This document shows, piece by piece, positions 22,997 through 37,572 of a stretch of DNA of 64,000 nucleotides. The stretch is from Aphelocoma coerulescens (Eukaryota; Chordata; Aves; Passeriformes; Corvidae). The stretch spans positions 53,473,109 through 53,537,108 of the forward strand of contig NW_027184085.1 in the NCBI RefSeq assembly GCF_041296385.1, given 5' to 3'. Under the pieces are notes generated by a model. It was not told where the DNA came from. It did no database searches and saw only the letters and a program-made list of their open reading frames with translations. The position numbers were made by a program, and so were the translations under genes. Every line of letters starts with the position of its first letter. Position 1 is the first letter of the stretch.

Positions 22997-24065
22997 GAGC
23001 TGGCACAAGAGTTCACCAAGCCTCTTTCAATCATTTGCCAGCAGTCCTGGCTAACCAGGGAGGTCCCAGACAACCAGCAATGCCCATCTCCAAGAAGGGT
23101 GGGAAGGAAGATCTTGAAAACTACAGGCCTGTCAGCCTGACCTTGGTGCTGGGGAAGGTCTTGAAGCAGATCAACCTGAGTGCCATCACATGGCACATGC
23201 AGGACTACCAACGCATCAGGAACAGCCAGCATGGGTTTAGGAAAGGCAGGTCCTGCTCAACCAACCTGATGTCCTTCTATGACAGAGTGACCTGTTTAGT
23301 GGATGAGAGAAAGACTGTGGATGTTTTTTGTTTAGTAAAGCCTTTGACACTGTCTCGCACAGCATTCTTTTTGAGAAACGGGCTGGTCATGGTTAGGACA
23401 GGTGCACTCTGGTTAAAAAACTGGCTGGGTGGCTCAGCCCACCACAACTCCATTGTGGTGAATGGAGTTAAACCCAGTTGGAGAACAGTCACTAGCAGTG
23501 TTCTCCAGGGTTCAGTTTTGGGCTCAGTTCTGTTTAATATCTTTATCAATGGTCAGGATGAGGGGATCGAGCGCACACTTTGAGTTTTCTGTCCTGTTCT
23601 GGGCCCCTCACTACAAGAAAGTCATTGAGCGAGTCCAGAGAAGAGAAACAGAGATGGTGAAGGGTCTGGAGCACAGTCTGATGAGGAGCAGCTGAGGGAG
23701 TTTATCCCAGAGAAAAGGAGACTCCAGGGAAACCTTACAGCTCTCTACAACTGCCTGAAAGGAGACTGTAACAAGGTGGACTCAGCCTCTTCTCCCAGGT
23801 AACAAGTGACATGGCAACAGGAAATTACCTCAGGCTGTATCAGGGGAGGTGTAGATTTGATATTAGGGAAAGTTTCATCTCTGAAAGGGTAGTCAAGCAT
23901 TGGAACAGGCTTGGAACAGGGAATTGGCTGAGTCACCATCCTTGGAAGTATGTAGTAGACACGTAATGTGGCACTTGGGGATTTAGTGAAGATGGCAGTG
24001 TTAGATTAAGAGCTGAACTCAATGATTTTAGAGATCTTTTCTTGATCGATTCTGTAATCCTATAA
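22997..24065 (+). repeat. CR1 LINE fragment: RT part plus 3' end, internally deleted
   Basis: The 5' part (to about 23580) encodes a CR1-type reverse transcriptase stretch in one frame. It has recognisable steps: a Y-R-P-V-S-L-like motif (ENYRPVSLT), [10 protein letters not shown], then [18 protein letters not shown] and DEGIE. The sequence then jumps to the 3' part ('ctgttctgggcccctcac', 'gagtccagagaag', 'ctctctacaactgcctgaaa', 'tgatattagggaaag', 'gcattggaacaggc'). The catalytic F-A-D-D box that should follow DEGIE is missing, so about half a kilobase was deleted. It ends in 'gattctgtaatcctat', the degenerate CR1 terminal repeat. It is a dead element. The 182-codon open frame (23035-23583) is RT sequence and not a host gene. 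Confidence 0.9.
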
Positions 24066-27000
24066 AAGGAGTGAGAGATAGAAGCTAATTTAGCATCTGA
24101 GATAGACAGTCTATTAGGACATAGCGTGCAGAACAAGGTGAGAACTACAAGGTTTCAAATGGCCTGAGCTAACAAAGACACTAAGGTACATCAAAGCATG
24201 AAAACATTCCTTATCAGATTTTCCAAGATTGACTGAGTATTGACAAGCTGTGCCAAAAAAATGTATTGTAAACATGAAGATATCTGGTATTGACTATAGT
24301 GGAATTTATAATCCTGAAAACTGGTGAAATGTGGAAAAAATTACTTTATTATATTATTCATCCAGGTAAATAAAAACTCATCTCTATCTGCAGAAGGAGT
24401 GACTCCTGTAGCTATGGAAAAGGAAGAGATAAAACACTCTTTGATGAAGTGAGTGTTATGATCTGCCCATTATCTTCTGTAACAGCAGTCTGAGTGTAAG
24501 CTTTTTTTCCTGCAACATACCAGGGGTTATTTTATTAATTCTTATGGAAATAAGTTGGAACACTGTATGTGACTGAGCTGACTCAAATGTGAGCCAGTGT
24601 GCAAATGCTTCTAATACATAGAAACATAGAAAAGATAGAGTAGATAGAGGGGGATGTTTCAAGCTCTAACAAACCTCATCTTGTAAACTGTGCTCTCCCA
24701 TCATTCTCTAACCCAACAGGACTGTCCAGTTTTACACTGTTTTTCCAGGCAGAATAAAGTGATAATTGCTTCTGTTTTTACTTTGGTTTGCTAGAAGACA
24801 CAGGTATTTTAGAACTCGACAACTGTTCTTAAGACAGGAATGTCAGTGAAATATACAGTGTTTCTTTTTTGTGAGTTTTACAAATTTAATTGCATTTCTG
24901 CTTCAGCTAACATTCCAGTTGAGTGAAGTATGTGTTTACATCTGTGAATAAGCTTAAATATCTTGAGATATTGGAATTTCAAACCACTACATAGGTGGGA
25001 GGTTTACTTTGAGGTAGTTATCTAAAAAGCCAAAATTTGGGGGCAAAATTGTTAAAAATAAACCAAAAGAAATTTACAACAGAAACCCATTATGCTGGTA
25101 ATGGTCTGCAGAATCTTGTACAATCACACTGTTGATTGGTGAAACCTGGCTTAGGTCTGTAGCAACCAAAAGATGATGCTGTGGTTGGATGGAGAAGTCC
25201 ATGTCACGAAACCCGCAGATCCACCACTTCAGCTGCCCTTGAATGAGCTGCTTTCCTGCAGTCCTAGGGCAGAGTGGTCTCTGCAGAGACAGCAGAGGAA
25301 GTTCAGTCTTCTGTGGAGTGTGTGTGTGTTTGTGTGTGTATGCCCAAGACTGCTCAACCTACATTTGATGTGAACCAAAGCAAAGCTCTTCTTCAGAGTT
25401 AGTGTTGCTAGCAAGTTTCTCCAAGAGTGTTTTCCTGTGCCCAATCCATAAACTATTCTCTTGACTCCTGGAGTTTCTGTGAAAAGCCATGCAGTTTGCC
25501 CAGCTGTGTTCCCTGCCTAACATGGCAACTCTTTGCTATTGTTAAGCCCTTCATAAACAAGGTTATGCTTGTTCCTTTCTCTTTCCCCCACACTCCTCTT
25601 AGTTCCCTCATAAGATTTAATTTTCTTACTCTTTTGTCTGCTCCTTTATCTGAGCAGAGGTAAGCTTTGGACTGCTTCTTGTAACATGAAGGAATTTCCT
25701 GCAGAAACCCTGCTATTCTCATATGGGAACCTGGACAGAACCAGCAGGATTTGAAGACCTCTGTTGCCTAGCTCTTGATAGAGCATACTCTCTGGACTGA
25801 AATGCTCCTACATCTTCTTATTTCTTGCTGCAACAAATTACCTTATTGAGTGTCAGAACTGAATTAGGAAGAGCTGAAACAAAAATTTCTCCATTTTTCT
25901 TTAGGAATAAATCACAGTACTTAGTGTGGTCTTAAGTTGACAAAATGTGGGAGATGCACCAAAAATATGTTTTAAAAGGAAACATTTCTTTACAGAAAAA
26001 AAAGCACCAAACCAATCAAACAAACAAAAAAAATCACAAAAATAACTCCCAAGCATGGCATCTTTTAAAATCCACTGGCTGCCAGTATTGTCCTGTTATA
26101 TCAGTGTAGTTTCTCTGCATTTCTCTCATATTTGAATTGTTGCTAGTTGCCTTTAGCAATTACACAAGTTCTTCCAAATAGTGGTTTGTCCCTTGCATCT
26201 GAAAAAGATGTGTAAGTCTGAGCAGGGAGACTCCTTATGTTCACTTTACTTGCACATCTGGAGTTATCAGGAGGTCACCTGTTAAATCCCACTGTTTCTA
26301 TGGTGTCTTCTTACTAACTAGCATCCCAAAGGACTGCTGATGTCTCAGGCTCTGCTTTCCCTTGCTGTACACCCCCAAGAGTGATGCTCCTAGCAGTGGG
26401 GATTCCTGCAGCCCAGTAGAGCAGGATGGCTGTGCTGGTCTCCTGCCACCTAGCAGTCAGTTTCCAAAGTGCCTGGTTGCCTGAACTCAGACTGCTATGA
26501 GATACTTGAGAGACAGATCTATATTGCTTGCTGTTGCCTATTGCTTGTTTTTTCTTCATCTACCACAGCTTGTACTGATTCAATGTTTGTACTACATAAT
26601 GTTACAAAGTCTTACAGTTTTTAAATAAGTGACAGAGTGAATGTAAAAATGGTACCACAAATGAAGTTCGTTATGACATGAAGTTTGTAGCATCTCTTTG
26701 GCTTGAGAATGATATTTAAAGGTTGCAAAGTCTGTATTCAGTGTTAATTTTTTCCAAAGGCTATCAGTCTTTCCAGGAAAGAGATCTACTACTTTATTAA
26801 CCAGGGGAGTGGATTCAATGAGAGAGCTCTGTGTCTCACAGCTGGTCTGTGTCATTCTTCTGGATGCTATTTCACTGAATTCTTGCCTAACTATGTTGAG
26901 CACACTGAAGTTTTGATGAAAACAGTTACTCTAGGTAATCAAAGAAGTCTTACAGGAACTGTATACATGCATTTGCAGTTAGTAATTAATTTGATTAGTG

Positions 27001-28073
27001 ACAGCAAATTTAAGGGGTCAGTGGCAGAGTTTTTTGTTTATAGACAGTAAGCTGTAACTAATGTACTCAGTGATTCCAAGAATGTGAGAAGCTTATTTAT
27101 TAATATTCAAAAGCTCAAAAGAATCAAGACCTAACTAAATTTCTCCTTGTTGCCAAAACCCCAGGTTGCCAGATCTTTTCTGCAGGGCAGTTTAGTATCT
27201 ATGCTGTAAATATATCTAGAACACCATAAAACATGGTGTTAATAATAAAGATTGGTTTGCTTTTGGGGTATCATGCAGTATAATTAAACAGTATGGAGCT
27301 TAAATTTTCAAGAGAATTTTGGGTTAGAACCACAGCTTCTCTAAGTGCAAATCATTAATTCATTCTTCTCTTCTGCTTAATTCCTCTATTCTCTATTTCA
27401 CAAATATTTGCAATTTCATTCCTATGTAGAAATTTTAGCTCATTACACTGTGGTTGTTTGCTAATTAGAATGCAGTTATTATCTTATTTCTGGATAAAAT
27501 TTAAGAAGTCAGTTCCCATTGTGGACGAAGTAATGCCATTATGGAAGAAAGTTCCTTTATTTAGAAGGAAATCAGTGTGCAGTACAGCAGGCCACAGAGA
27601 CAAATGCATAGTGTAACTCAAGCACATCTAAGAATACTACTCCTTTACAGTTACTGTAAAGGTGTTCATGAAGAAATCGATTGCATTTTCTTTTTTAATT
27701 TATGGTCAAATTATTTATTATTTACTATATTTTATAATTTCCACCTCTCCTAAAATCCATTTTTCAAATGTGTCTGCTATCATGGCTGCGTCACAAACAT
27801 TTCCCCTCTAGTCCCCACTGGTGGCCTCTCGCACACAGCTGAAAGGACAGAAACTGTTCATGTGGATTCCTGCAGGGATGGTGAAACACAGACTTTTGAG
27901 TGTGTGAACTGAATCATTTTACTCTCCCTTAGCCACCTCTCAACTGTAATGTTCTGTCAGACTCATATTCATGATAATTCGGTTTCTGGTGTTGTAGCAG
28001 TCTTTTGCAGCCCTTATCCTGGAAATCAGATTTGATTCTCAAGACTAGCCTGCAATCTGCTGCTACTGGCCTA
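24066..28073. other. 4-kb gene-empty stretch with a (GT)n microsatellite
   Basis: A GT-rich microsatellite lies at about 25317-25341. An A/C-rich patch lies at about 25995-26045. Frames at 26314-26903 (minus) lack splice context. No CR1, LTR or exon can be supported. Confidence 0.4.
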
Positions 28074-28240
28074 TCACAGAATCACAGACTCACAGAATGG
28101 GTCATGTAGGAAGGCACCACATCAGGTCATCTTGTCCAACCTCTGTGCTCAAGCAAGGTCTCCCTAGAACACATTGCACAAAATTACATCCAGACAGTTC
28201 TTGAGTATCACCAGTGAACAAGACTCCATGTGGGTGTTTC
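28074..28240 (-). repeat. CR1 LINE 3'-end fragment
   Basis: On the plus strand it begins with the complement of the CR1 terminal repeat ('cacagaatcacagactcac'). It continues with 'catcttgtccaacctctg', 'tgctcaagcaaggtc', 'acattgcacaaaattacat' and 'ccagacagttcttgag', in the CR1 order. Confidence 0.8.
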
Positions 28241-31200
28241 ATCTTCCTCGCCTCTCATAGCAGAATGCTTTAATGTCTTCCCCAAGAGCAGGCCTGCGTG
28301 CCAAACGTATCTTCAGCGGTGGCTCACTGCCCAGGGCCCCATATGGCAGAACACTTGCTTTCCAAGCTGTTGCCCAGGAGCACCTGCAGGAATACCACAG
28401 CCTCTTTAAGTGATGGTCAGAGGGCCTGGAATTGTGGCCACATGCTTGGGATGATCAGACGTGCTGTCTGCAATGCACTTGCCAAGGCACCAGTGCTTCC
28501 TGCAGAAATGTGCCACCTGCTTCCTGCTCTGGCATGCCACTGCCATGGCACGGGCTGGGATGTTACGTCAAAGGCATGACAGATAACTCACCCAGCAGCT
28601 GCTGCCCCATGCAGTGTAGGACAAGGATGGGACTATCCGGGTTCATTTTCAGCTTCTATCACAGGACTGCCAGGCAAGAGGCAGCAGTGTCAAGTTGTTA
28701 CAGGATAGTGATACCTAATTCCCCAGTCATGGGCTCATGCTGGAATGTATCCAGAAAACATTTAAAATTGAACTTATGGGTGACATTGAGAACCAAAGAA
28801 TAACACTGGCTCAGCAAAGACCAAAAGACCAGCTTTAAGAGCCTAATCTCCTGTCCACAGAAACTAATGGAACTCTTTAATCTAGCTGCAGAGATTGTTG
28901 CCCAAATGCAAAAGTATGGTTTCAAAACTGGGTCAGTGAGACAGGAAATGAAGATTAAAACTTTTTTTCCCCTCCTGCATAAGTGGAATGATAGCAGACC
29001 AAAAGTATATTTGCACAAGTCATAACCATGCTAAAATTCCTTTGGAGATTATGCAAATGTTAGTCTTTGCACTATGACCGAAGAACAACCCAAGATTTGA
29101 TATGGCAAACCTGTGACCATTAGGCAAGAAGATAGCAGCAACATCAGTGGCAAACGGAGGCTGTTCTAGTTCTTACAGAAATTCAGTGTTCTGTTTCCAT
29201 GCTGGTAAGCGTGGCAGTGGGAACAAATTAGGTAATTATTCTGATCTGGTGAAAAGTAAGCAAATGTTGACTGTTTAAATATTGTTGTTACTGATGACCC
29301 AAACTTTTCTTTTCCTCTGGAACACACATTCATTCTAGTTAGTGCAGAGACCAGACAATTCAGTTTTTAGTAGCATTTTATTAGTTAATTTTTTTTACAA
29401 AAGTAAAGAAAGTGTGTCAACTGAAACAAAAAACAGGCTGTTGTTTTTATTATCACATATGTCAAGTGTGCTCTACCTTTATGTTAGACTTTTCTGTTGG
29501 ATAAGGTCCTTAATGGACAGTCTCTCTTCCACTTCTCCAACCTCTGTCCCTGGTATTTGTTGTAAATAGGAATCTGTGTTAAATAGCAGCTTTGATCCTT
29601 TGGGTCTCTGATTATTCAGCAGGACAACTATTTTGTATGGAGCTGTGTGTATGATTTATTGGTCCCAATATTACTCAAAACTGATCTGCTTGCTCTTTCA
29701 GATGTGAAAATAATGTTTTAAAAGGATTTTTCTTTTGTCTCATAAAACTCACAAGATGTTGTGATTGTAAAATCAAAGTTGTCCTATTTGTGCTTTAGGC
29801 TGCTTCATTTTTTGAAAATGTCTATTTCCATTGTCAGAGCCAATATAGCCAGTATGGGTTATTCTGTTGGTAATCCATGGGCTTTGGAAGTGTCCCATAC
29901 TTGTAATAATTTTCATTTCTTTTCATCTCTTCTCTGCAATTTATGCTGTACAATTTCCTGTTTTCCTAGTATTTCAAGAATATACCCTTGAAGTTTGCCT
30001 TCAAATGATAGAAAGTAAGAAATTCAGACTTCAAGAGAAACTTGCAGGTAATTTGCTTTCTGGCGCCTAAAGGCCAAAGTGCAGGAGGACTTCATTGGGA
30101 GACTATATGGGAAAGCTCTTGGCTTGCCTCATTACCTCTTTCTCTGTAATTTCTGCATTTGCAGAGAATCAAGACACTGAAAAGTATTCATAGCCTACAG
30201 CATATTGGGGCCAATATATTATGAAAGAAGATTGTTCCTTGTACCCATGGCGTAATTCATGTGACTCAAGCACTGATGAAGTTTCCTTTGTGTTCTTTCC
30301 TGGTGGACCACTGTTTTGGAAACCTGCTTTGATTGACAGCTTGGTCCAATGCTCTGAGATAAACTCCAAGGTTAAACCTTGCTTGGGAGCAAGGAGGTGT
30401 TAGGAAGCCCAGTTCAGGGTACTGGAGAAGAGACAACTGGACCTGTTCCCAGAGGGAAGTTTCTTTGGCCTTAGCCTTAGCACAGGCCATAGCCTGAAAA
30501 AAGGATGAAAGGAGAAATTGCAAAAGAAATTTTAAGTCCTATCCATGTTAAAACCCAGAAATTTGTCTTGTTATAACACTGCTGTGACCTTGAGAAGGAA
30601 GTTAACTTTTATAGAATGAAAGCTTTAGAATTAGGGGAAGCCTTGTCACAGGAAGTCTAGTGGGCTTGTCCAGGCCCTAACACTATTCCTTTAGCCAAAA
30701 CTAATCCTTTTGTCCTCAACAGGCTCCAACAGGCTCCAACAACTGCAACTGCAGCTGGAGCTGTGGAAGACATGTGTAGGAGATTTCTCCTGTCTCCGAC
30801 CCTGCTATTGAGACCAGGTTGTTAAGAGAAGAAAGAAAGATGCTTTGAGTACCAAGGCTATAGCAGCTAAACGTCTGGAGGTATGTCACGAGTGAGAGAG
30901 ACTGTTGGAAAATAGTATCAGGAGAGTGGCAAAATTATTTTTCTGAGTGTTGGAGTGGAATATTAGGGTCAGAGATTCAGCTTTACATACAAAAATACCT
31001 TTGCAACTTGACAAGGAGTAAAGAGATTTGAAGGGTGAAGGACTTTGACTTGGCAGGAGAAAAAACTGGAACTGTTCAAAGCAGATAAATCTGTATAGGT
31101 GAAAGTGAAATTGAAGACTCAGCTAGAGAAAGTACAACATGTTGTACAAATTGCATTTAAGAGGGGTAGGCGTGATAAGGTATCTAACACTTTTCATTTC

Positions 31201-33794
31201 CTAAACTATTGGAGGACAGGATCTTGTGAGAAAAAACAATTTGTAAGAGTTCCAGTCCTGCTCTCTCTCTCCTGCCTTTCTCCACATATGTTCTTCTCCC
31301 AAGGTTCCTCTAGATTACCTGGGTTTGGGTAGATGACATTTCCAGGATATCTTTACTAGATGAGAAATTGCTTCTTTGAGCTCCTCTTTCCTTAAGACAC
31401 TTATAAGCACGTGGATAAAGTCTTGGATGGATGAAATAGTATATTACATTTGCAACCCACAGACCTGTCATCAATTTATCTCAGCGTCACAAAGACATTC
31501 CCTTGCCTTACAGTATGGGCCATATGCATCATATTTTGCATAAACTGCTAGCACTTTATGTCTTAGGAAATCATAAGATTTTAGGGAAAATAAAGTATAG
31601 AGAAAAAGGAGTAAAGAATTTTCATACCTCTGATAGCCTACGAGTAGCATGTGTTCCAGAAACCATAGACTCAAACATAGACTTATTAAACACAAATCAT
31701 TCTGCATTATAGGTTTTATGTCAATTGAGAGTCAAATACCATGCAGTGGTGCTTGACACCTGTGCTTATGACTACTGGGAGAAATACTTCCGACAAACGC
31801 CATGCAAGATAACTTTGAAAGAATATACAATTAAGGCTTGTGAGGTGATACCTGGAGAATTACCCTGTTTGACTTTATTAAAACTTAACTGTCTGAATAC
31901 TTACTCTGTTGCCACACTGCCTGTCAGTTGATTTTCCTTTATCCTATGCATTATGTCCATGACTAAATGTATGATGGAGTCCCCTGTGGATGACTCTCCC
32001 CATAGTACGTTATTTTTAGATCTAATTTCTTGACCTTTGTGATTTTCTCACCTGCTTCTAGCCCTCCTGCTTCCTTAATATTAGAGGCAAAGCCATATCA
32101 TTTAACTCACATCCATATGGCAATGCTGGGTTTCTCCTGTCTCAGCTGGGGAGTGACAGAATACAAGGTGACAAAGGCATTTTTCCACTGTTCTGTTGTC
32201 TGTATAGTTTTTCTTTCTTGCACTGATGTGCAGTGAGGCTGGGATGAAATACTCTTTGTGAGACAAAGGGATATTGCAAGTGAGGAAAAAGTAGTCAGAC
32301 ATGTAAATGGACGTAAAACGGCATGCAATTTTGAGTTTAAGGATCAGAGGTAGCAAGAAACTCACAATAGCTTGGACTGAGTTAGTTTGTTCACCAGTCC
32401 TTGAAGCCATGGTTCTGCCAAAGCATTGCTTGATTTTAAGTTTTTGAAGATTCTCTCAGATTCTTTTGCTTAACATTATTTTTTTTTCTCCCTTAGAGCA
32501 TCATAAGTTGGAAGTATCACTAGAAACATTAAGTTATATTTCTCATTTTCCTAAAAGTACACATTTTTGGCTGACAGCTGAAGAACAGCCTTGTCTTTCC
32601 TTCCCCCGTTATTCCATGTTTGGGAACTAGGCTGAAGAGTTGCACATGAAGAGTAACCCATGTAAGTAGTGTTGGAGATTAGCAGGGGAGGGATCTATAT
32701 ATGAATACTTCTTCAGTGAATAAAACTGCAATAATCTGATACTCTTTTAGCAGCTATCTGTGAAACAGTGTAGTAGTAGTGGTCAGTCCCTGTCCTCTTG
32801 AGGATATGTAGCACCATAGCTGTTTCTCTGCTTAAGGCAGAGAGATCTGTGCCATCCTACCTTTAAAGATAACAATGGAGAGGAAGACTTCACACTGTGG
32901 CCTGTTGGTGCTATCAGAGAAGGGATGAAATCATTGGCTCTTCAAACTCTTTATCAAATGTACTGATGGCTCATATATACCCTGTTGTAGTCTCCAGTCA
33001 CATGTGACCTAAAAAGACCTGTGTATGTTTCTGTAGATAGTGGTGGTTAGAATGATCCTGTGCTGCCAAAAAGTTATGTGGTAAAACTTTAATCTGCAGG
33101 ATATGGGTTTGTAGCAGGCACAGCCGTTATGCAGTTGGGTGCTGTTAGGCTGCAGAAAATTCTGTTGTCATCTCTCTTGTATTAGTGTTCTTGAAGAGGA
33201 TGAAGCAGGAGAAATGCTATTTCAAGAGTGTAGGAGAAAATAGAGCACTTCCTTTTGAATGTGCAGGACGAAGTGTTCCAGCTTTTCTCCTGTCTGTCTG
33301 TAGACCTGTCTGTGTTGATACTGGTGTCAACTGAGTGCCAAATGAGTGGGGCTGCTGGAGCCAAAAGCACAGTATGTGAATGCTTGCATTCTGTCTGGCC
33401 AGCAGAGGACTCTTCACCTTACAGATGTGGTGTGTTTTCCATGCTGTAGGTATTATATACATTAACAGTCCAGAGGAATTTTATAGAAAAGACAAGTCTT
33501 TGTAATTTGTATCAGCTCATTCTAAAATTAAAAGCTCACTTGTCATAGCAAGATATTTCTCATGAAATTTGGAATGTGACTCACTGGTGACTTTCTGACT
33601 GAGGATGAAGTCAAATTAGTTGAAAAAATTTCTTCATCATAAAAGGCTTCAATGGAAACGCATGGCTTACAGAAGTGAGGAGTTTGTATCAAGTAACTAA
33701 TCTGAACTAATAATTAATTTTACTCTATAAAATGTGTATATGCTTTCCTATAAAAAGAATTTGGTTGTAAGCTAACTACTCTAAATGTGAATTA
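28241..33794. other. 5.5-kb gene-empty stretch
   Basis: A GC-richer patch lies at 28260-28690, with overlapping plus-strand frames but no recognisable protein or splice sites. A 10-bp duplication (CAACAGGCTC twice) lies near 30717. The rest is ordinary AT-rich sequence. Confidence 0.4.
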
Positions 33795-34235
33795 ATATTG
33801 TGTGGCCTATAATGAGCAGCTAAAGGCTCTGGCTTTGCCTAGTTTGGAAAAAAATGGGCTGATGGGTGACCTCATTGCTCTCTTCAGCTTCCTGAGGAGA
33901 GGAAGGAGAGAGGGAGGTGCTGAGCTCTTTTCCCTGATACCCAGCGACAGAATGCATAGAAATGGTTCAAAGCTGAGGTTTAGACTTGATATTAGGAAGC
34001 TTTTCTTTACTGAAAGGGGGCTGAAATACTGGAACAGGCTTCCTGGAGAGGTGATAAGATGCCCCAAGTATGCCAGTGTTTCAGACATTGGGACGACAGC
34101 TTCCTAAGCTTTTTGTCACCCCAGAAAGGGTCAGGCAATTGGACTGGATGATTGTTGTTATGTCTCTTCCAAGTGTAATTTTTCTATCCTACTGTATTGT
34201 ATTCCATTTCATTCCATTCTATTAGAATATTTTGC
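33795..34235 (+). repeat. CR1 LINE 3' end
   Basis: Plus orientation. Landmarks are 'gacctcattgctctcttc', 'cttcctgaggagaggaagg', 'agacttgatattaggaagc', 'ctggaacaggcttcctgg' and 'caattggactggatgatt', ending in a TTCCATT/TTCTATT-type terminal repeat. The 101-codon frame inside is a translation of this repeat. Confidence 0.9.
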
Positions 34236-37200
34236 TAAAAGTAATTTAATTGCTTTTTTTAGTATCTCTCACCTTTTTTTTTTTTATGGCTCTGAATGAC
34301 AGTGTTTCTCATTCCTTGAGGCCAATGGCAAATTTTCTACTGATTCACTGTAGAATAGTAGCAGTTATGCTGTGTTTAATGTAAGGCAGTAAATAATTTT
34401 CAAAACTGCTCAGTATGAAAATAAATATCAAATATAATTTTTTAATTGGAATTATCACCTCTGCAGTTCTTCCTGACTGTTTTAGTTACAGATTGTGCTG
34501 TTTCCAGAAGCTGTGAAGCTGTAAAGTTCTCTGCAATTTACTTCATCTTTACATATCTACTGTTAGAATTCAGAATATCCTCCCTGGTGTAAATATTTTA
34601 TTACTTTTGGAAAAATCTGTCTTACAAAGCTTTGAACAGGTCCTTTTAGAGTTCTCAGAGGCTGCTAGTTTAATATTGTTCTGACTGTTGAGGAAGTATA
34701 ACCCAGTTATGAAGACAGTTTTCCAAATCTGCTCTGGCAAATGGAATACCATGATTTTTGTACTGAACTTTTCAATACACTCAGACAAGGATCCTCTTTG
34801 AACACAAATGCTTGAAAATACCAGCAAACACTGCTGTCCTTGTCCAAACAAGAAGATATTATGCAATTTTAAATAGGATGGATTATTTCTCTTCTGTTGA
34901 AAGAAACATCAATTTTGCTGCTTACAGAAAATTAGTTTTCAATTATGGGATAAATATGGAGAACAGATACTTCTACTGCATCTTCGCCCTAATAAAACTG
35001 ATAAAACTCTCTTAGGGTGATACGGGTTTCTTACTCAGCAAGCTTATTCTGAGAGTTTATACAAGTGGGAAAGCCTGTCTTATACCTGATAGAGTCATTC
35101 TTAATCTGAGCCAGATGACGGCTTTTCAGCCTTGGGAACAAACCTTTGCTAGCTGTAGATGAGAAACAGGATTATTTTTTGCCTCAGGGAGAAAATAAAA
35201 GGATAAGAAAAGTCAGGACATAAACAGGAAGCAGGGCAGATGTCTGAAGGGTAAGGCTTACCACTTTTTCAGGTTTTAGGGGCTGCAAGAGATGCCAGAA
35301 TGCAAAATTCACCCCTTGTCTCAGGCCTCTGATAAATCAACATATCATAGAGTAGAGCCACAGTCCCTTTGAATTTTTCATCAGTTTTAACCTGAACGTT
35401 AATGTGCCTATGTTTAAAAATACCACTGTTGGACCAGTTCAGAAGATCATGAAACACTCTATTGAAGATATTACTGCTACCATGGCTTATGCTAGATGGA
35501 TATTTGACTTTCTGTGTATGTGTTTGGTCCCAACATGTATCATGTTTTTACATTATATATAAAGTTATCCTTGAAATTTAAGATTACCTTTACAGATGAC
35601 AGCTCTGTCTCCCCTCCAGTAGAACTGACTGTGTTAAAGTCCAAGTAAAAAAAACTATTGTTTGGCTTTGTTGCAGAGTTTCTAGTCATGAGACTGCTTG
35701 TAAAAAGTAGGCATTTATCCTGTGGCATGAAGAGTAATTGTTTGTTGGTACCTGCAGTACATGGTTATAGACTGATGCTTGATCCTTGATATACAAAGTA
35801 AAATAACTTTTGTCAACAACAGAAATAGACTTAAGGCAGTACTGTGGTTGCAAAAGAGAAACATAGGTGGCTAGTATGATCTAATCCCTACTGATAAAGG
35901 TGTTTTCCTATTAAAGCAGTTAGGTGTTGTAGGTTAGACACTCACAGAGATGCACAGAAATGAACAGAATTTTCCAAATAAACCACAATTGTTAAAGGAA
36001 GCACACGTGTCTGGGCACTTCTGGAAATGTGTCTGAACATCCCACCACAACAAAGAACCAGGATGGTTTAAGCAGTGCTTCAATCCACTGAAGTAAAATA
36101 TTTCAAGTGTGGCTCAAAATGTGCCGCATGACTTAAGTGATAATGCACTTAGGATCTAGACTGGGGATCATATCACATGCCTTTACTCAAGGTACATAAT
36201 TTATTCAACCTGTTATTGTTAGTACTGAGGGAGATTGAAAAGGCTTTCACTTTACCTCATAATCAATTTTCTGCTAACTCATCCAGAAACCAGCCTGAGG
36301 TGGTGTTATAAAAAAAAATTATTTATTACGAATTTTGGTTTTCCAGCAATCACATCCTTCTTCATGATTCTCATTATGGATGTAGCTAGTGAATATTCAC
36401 AGATGAATCTAGAGAAACATCCAACATGTTTGCTCACAAATTAGTTGTTTATGAACCAAAGAAGAATTTTTCGGAAGGATTGAATCTAAATTTATTTGAG
36501 AGGAGTCTGGATCTAGTCAAAGAAGAGGGAAGAGAGAACTGAAGTTTGGGAAGAAAGGGAACAATGAAGAGACAAATGTGTACTGTCTTTACCTCTTTGT
36601 TTGAGGTGGGATCAATCCCAACATTTATTTGCTTTCCTGGTGGTGTTTTTTCACCATGCTACTGAGGAGAAGGCCATGTAATTACAGAAGAAAATTAATG
36701 CTAGAAACTCTGGAGTTCTTTATGCTTATATTAATGACAGTGTAAAGCTAGATGCTGAATAGCATTCAACAGCAACCTTTTCCAAGAGGAAAGGGAAAAT
36801 GCAAATATTTTTTTCTCCTTTAGGAGTGTTTTATCAGTGCAGATGTTTTTAGTGCCATTCAGTGGTGGCAAACATTATTCATTATGATGAGTGCTTGTTT
36901 TACTTCAGTGTAGAAAATACTGATCTGACCTTAAGAATACCTAATTTAGTGTAGTCAAGGACAAACAATTTGATAAAATGGGGGAATATTTATATGTCTT
37001 TGTTCCTTGATATTAAAATATTACTTCAAATTGAGAGGAATACTTACTTTTTTTTCTGAAAATATGTCCTGCTTATTCAGAAAAATAGGTTTGTAACCAT
37101 ATCTTTCAGGTCTCTGTACAATAAGATGTTTTTAGAAAGTCATGTAGCAACTTCTGAAGTGAATCAGAGTTACTTTGAAGGTTCAAAGAGAAATTAATTT

Positions 37201-37572
37201 CTGGTGGCATTGCATAGGAATATACTGATTAGCAGTTCTGTGCACACTGAGGCCCCCCTTCTGCTTTAATGGAACACCATTTTTTTTCTCCTTTCAAAGG
37301 GTCCCTTTTGTCTTAATTTAAAATGGCTATTTGATGAATGATGTCACAGTAAATATCCCTCAGACATTTAGCTAGTTTCTCATCCACCTTTGAATAAAGC
37401 TGACTAGGATGTGGAGAATAGTCTTCAGTACTTCTACAGCTGTGGCTGCAGTCCTTCAATGGAAGAGAGTAATTTGAATAAATCAGTATCGATGAAAAGT
37501 ATGGGTACCTGATTGAGTGCTGAAGATAATATTCTCTTGCTAATCAGATTAATTTCCACTTCCTTTAATTGC
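34236..37572. other. 3.3-kb gene-empty stretch
   Basis: AT-rich with T runs near 34275-34290. No exon or repeat family recognised. Confidence 0.4.

Noticed and set aside
23035..23583. 182-codon frame as a host gene
   Set aside because: It is CR1 reverse transcriptase with its catalytic box deleted.
20010..24065. One CR1 element split by a 2.6-kb insertion
   Set aside because: The fragment at 20010-20345 and the start of the one at 22997 both cover the same part of ORF2 (the 'agctgg...cctggc' region), so they are separate copies.
33802..34107. 101-codon frame as a host gene
   Set aside because: It is a translation of the CR1 3' end.
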